From: Anaerolinea sp.
GTDB taxonomy: Bacteria; Chloroflexota; Anaerolineae; Anaerolineales; Anaerolineaceae
Assembly (NCBI GenBank): GCA_029975055.1
Contig: JARKPU010000067.1
Location: 124,001-188,000, forward strand
Direction: 5' to 3'
Length of the DNA: 64,000 bases
Numbering within the stretch: the first letter of the stretch is position 1; every line of letters begins with the position of its first letter. The position numbers and the translations under genes are program-made. Of the stretch, positions 63,383 to 64,000 are shown piece by piece. A model generated the notes under the pieces. That model was not told the DNA's origin. It worked only from the letters and a program-made list of their open reading frames with translations, and searched no databases.

Positions 63383-64000
63383 GCCTGCGCCTCGGTTCCC
63401 TGCCCGGGCCGGATGATATCACCCGGGTGGAGCTTCCCAATGGCATCACCCTGCTAGCGCGCAGCAATTTTGCCAGCCCTTCGGTGGTGATCAGCGGCTA
63501 CCTGCCCGGCGGGAGCCTGTTCGACCCGCCCGAAAAACTGGGCCTGGCTCACTTCACCACGCTCTCGCTGCTGCGCGGCACACGGCGGCGGTCTTTCCAG
63601 GAGATCTTCGAGGCCTTAGAGTCTTCGGGGGCCACGCTCGGCTTTGGCGCCAGTGTGCACAACGCCAGCTTCGGCGGGCGCGCCCTGGCCGAAGACCTGC
63701 CCCTCCTGCTCGGCCTGCTCGGCGAAGCTTTGCGCGAGCCGTCTTTCCCCTCCGAACAGATCGAGCGCCTGCGCGGCCAGCTCCTCACCGGCCTGGCGAT
63801 CCGCGATCAAGACACGGCCGACCAGGCGGAAATGGCTTTTGAGGAGATTATCTTCCCCGAGCACCCCTACGGCCGCCCTGCCGACGGATACACCGAGACG
63901 ATCCGGCGCATCACGCGCGACGACCTGGCCTGCTTTCAATCGAACTGCTTCGGCCCGCAAGGCATGGTGATCGTCGTGGTGGGGGCCGTTGAACCGGCGC
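63379..64000 (+). CDS. M16-like peptidase subunit lacking the zinc motif, truncated by the window edge
   Basis: At least 207 residues, running off the right edge. It begins MSLRLGSLPGPDDITRVELPNGITLLARSN. Where HxxEH would be it reads LGLAHFTTLSLLRGT, so the zinc site is absent. It has the M16 body (FEEIIFPEHPYGRPADGYTETIRRITRDDLACF). GGAGGAAT precedes the ATG, which overlaps the upstream stop. It is the likely non-catalytic partner of the preceding gene. Confidence 0.85.
   Translation, partial: MSLRLGSLPGPDDITRVELPNGITLLARSNFASPSVVISGYLPGGSLFDPPEKLGLAHFTTLSLLRGTRRRSFQEIFEALESSGATLGFGASVHNASFGGRALAEDLPLLLGLLGEALREPSFPSEQIERLRGQLLTGLAIRDQDTADQAEMAFEEIIFPEHPYGRPADGYTETIRRITRDDLACFQSNCFGPQGMVIVVVGAVEPA

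Overview
The window is GC-rich bacterial chromosomal DNA with short intergenic gaps. The gene content points to Chloroflexota, probably an Anaerolineae relative. The evidence is indirect: many lipoproteins and anchored proteins have Thr/Pro-rich 'TPTPT' linkers, there is a large single-chain pyruvate:ferredoxin oxidoreductase beside a dihydroorotate-dehydrogenase-like gene, a lone AmmeMemoRadiSam-type radical SAM gene, NBR1-Ig-like and SHOCT-like surface proteins, and a CIRCE-controlled groESL. No rRNA, tRNA or CRISPR array was seen. I read 57 complete genes, one gene cut at the right edge (M16-like) and one that may be cut at the left edge (GH36-like, included in the 57).

Layout. 1-7000: GH36-like glycosidase, small membrane proteins, a structured intergenic RNA candidate, an Lgt-like protein, and a split NAD+ synthetase (amidase plus NadE). 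7100-13140 (minus strand): ABC-F ATPase, a five-unit 65-bp palindromic tandem array, a Y1/REP-associated transposase, a phosphoribosyltransferase and PriA. 13200-17490: a three-gene STAND-NTPase operon with its own promoter. It encodes a small protein sharing a GDFxGAxxNIKS motif with the NTPase, a transmembrane STAND ATPase with an outward sensor/TPR half, and an SH3-like lipoprotein. 17500-24000: MFS exporter, then a UDP-ManNAc-type cluster (dehydrogenase, 2-epimerase, glycosyltransferase) and an SGNH hydrolase. 24100-34000: secreted lysozyme-like protein, AmrS-like radical SAM enzyme, a 27-residue membrane microprotein, three CPBP metalloproteases, a PrsA/SurA-like lipoprotein, and a decayed gene tail that marks a local duplication.

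34100-48700: groES-groEL with CIRCE, creatininase-like and ATP-grasp genes, PFOR plus its DHOD-like neighbour, an SLC13/TrkA-C transporter, rpsU-infA behind a leader with a terminator hairpin, and an NfeD-SPFH-GNAT run. 48700-64000: SWIM protein behind a short terminated leader, LysM lipoprotein, SHOCT-like and NBR1-Ig-like proteins, alpha/beta hydrolase plus HemW-like radical SAM enzyme, an HExxH membrane-anchored protein, ribosomal protein S1, M19 dipeptidase, ferredoxin/NADP reductase-like flavoprotein, and an M16 peptidase pair.

The less ordinary signals are mostly non-coding. There is a family of near-perfect palindromes whose arms differ in sequence but keep pairing. Two intergenic RNA candidates share an 11-nt anti-Shine-Dalgarno-like motif. 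There are also the RAYT-plus-array locus, a MITE-like element, and terminator hairpins placed in leaders. The most system-like gene cluster is the STAND operon.
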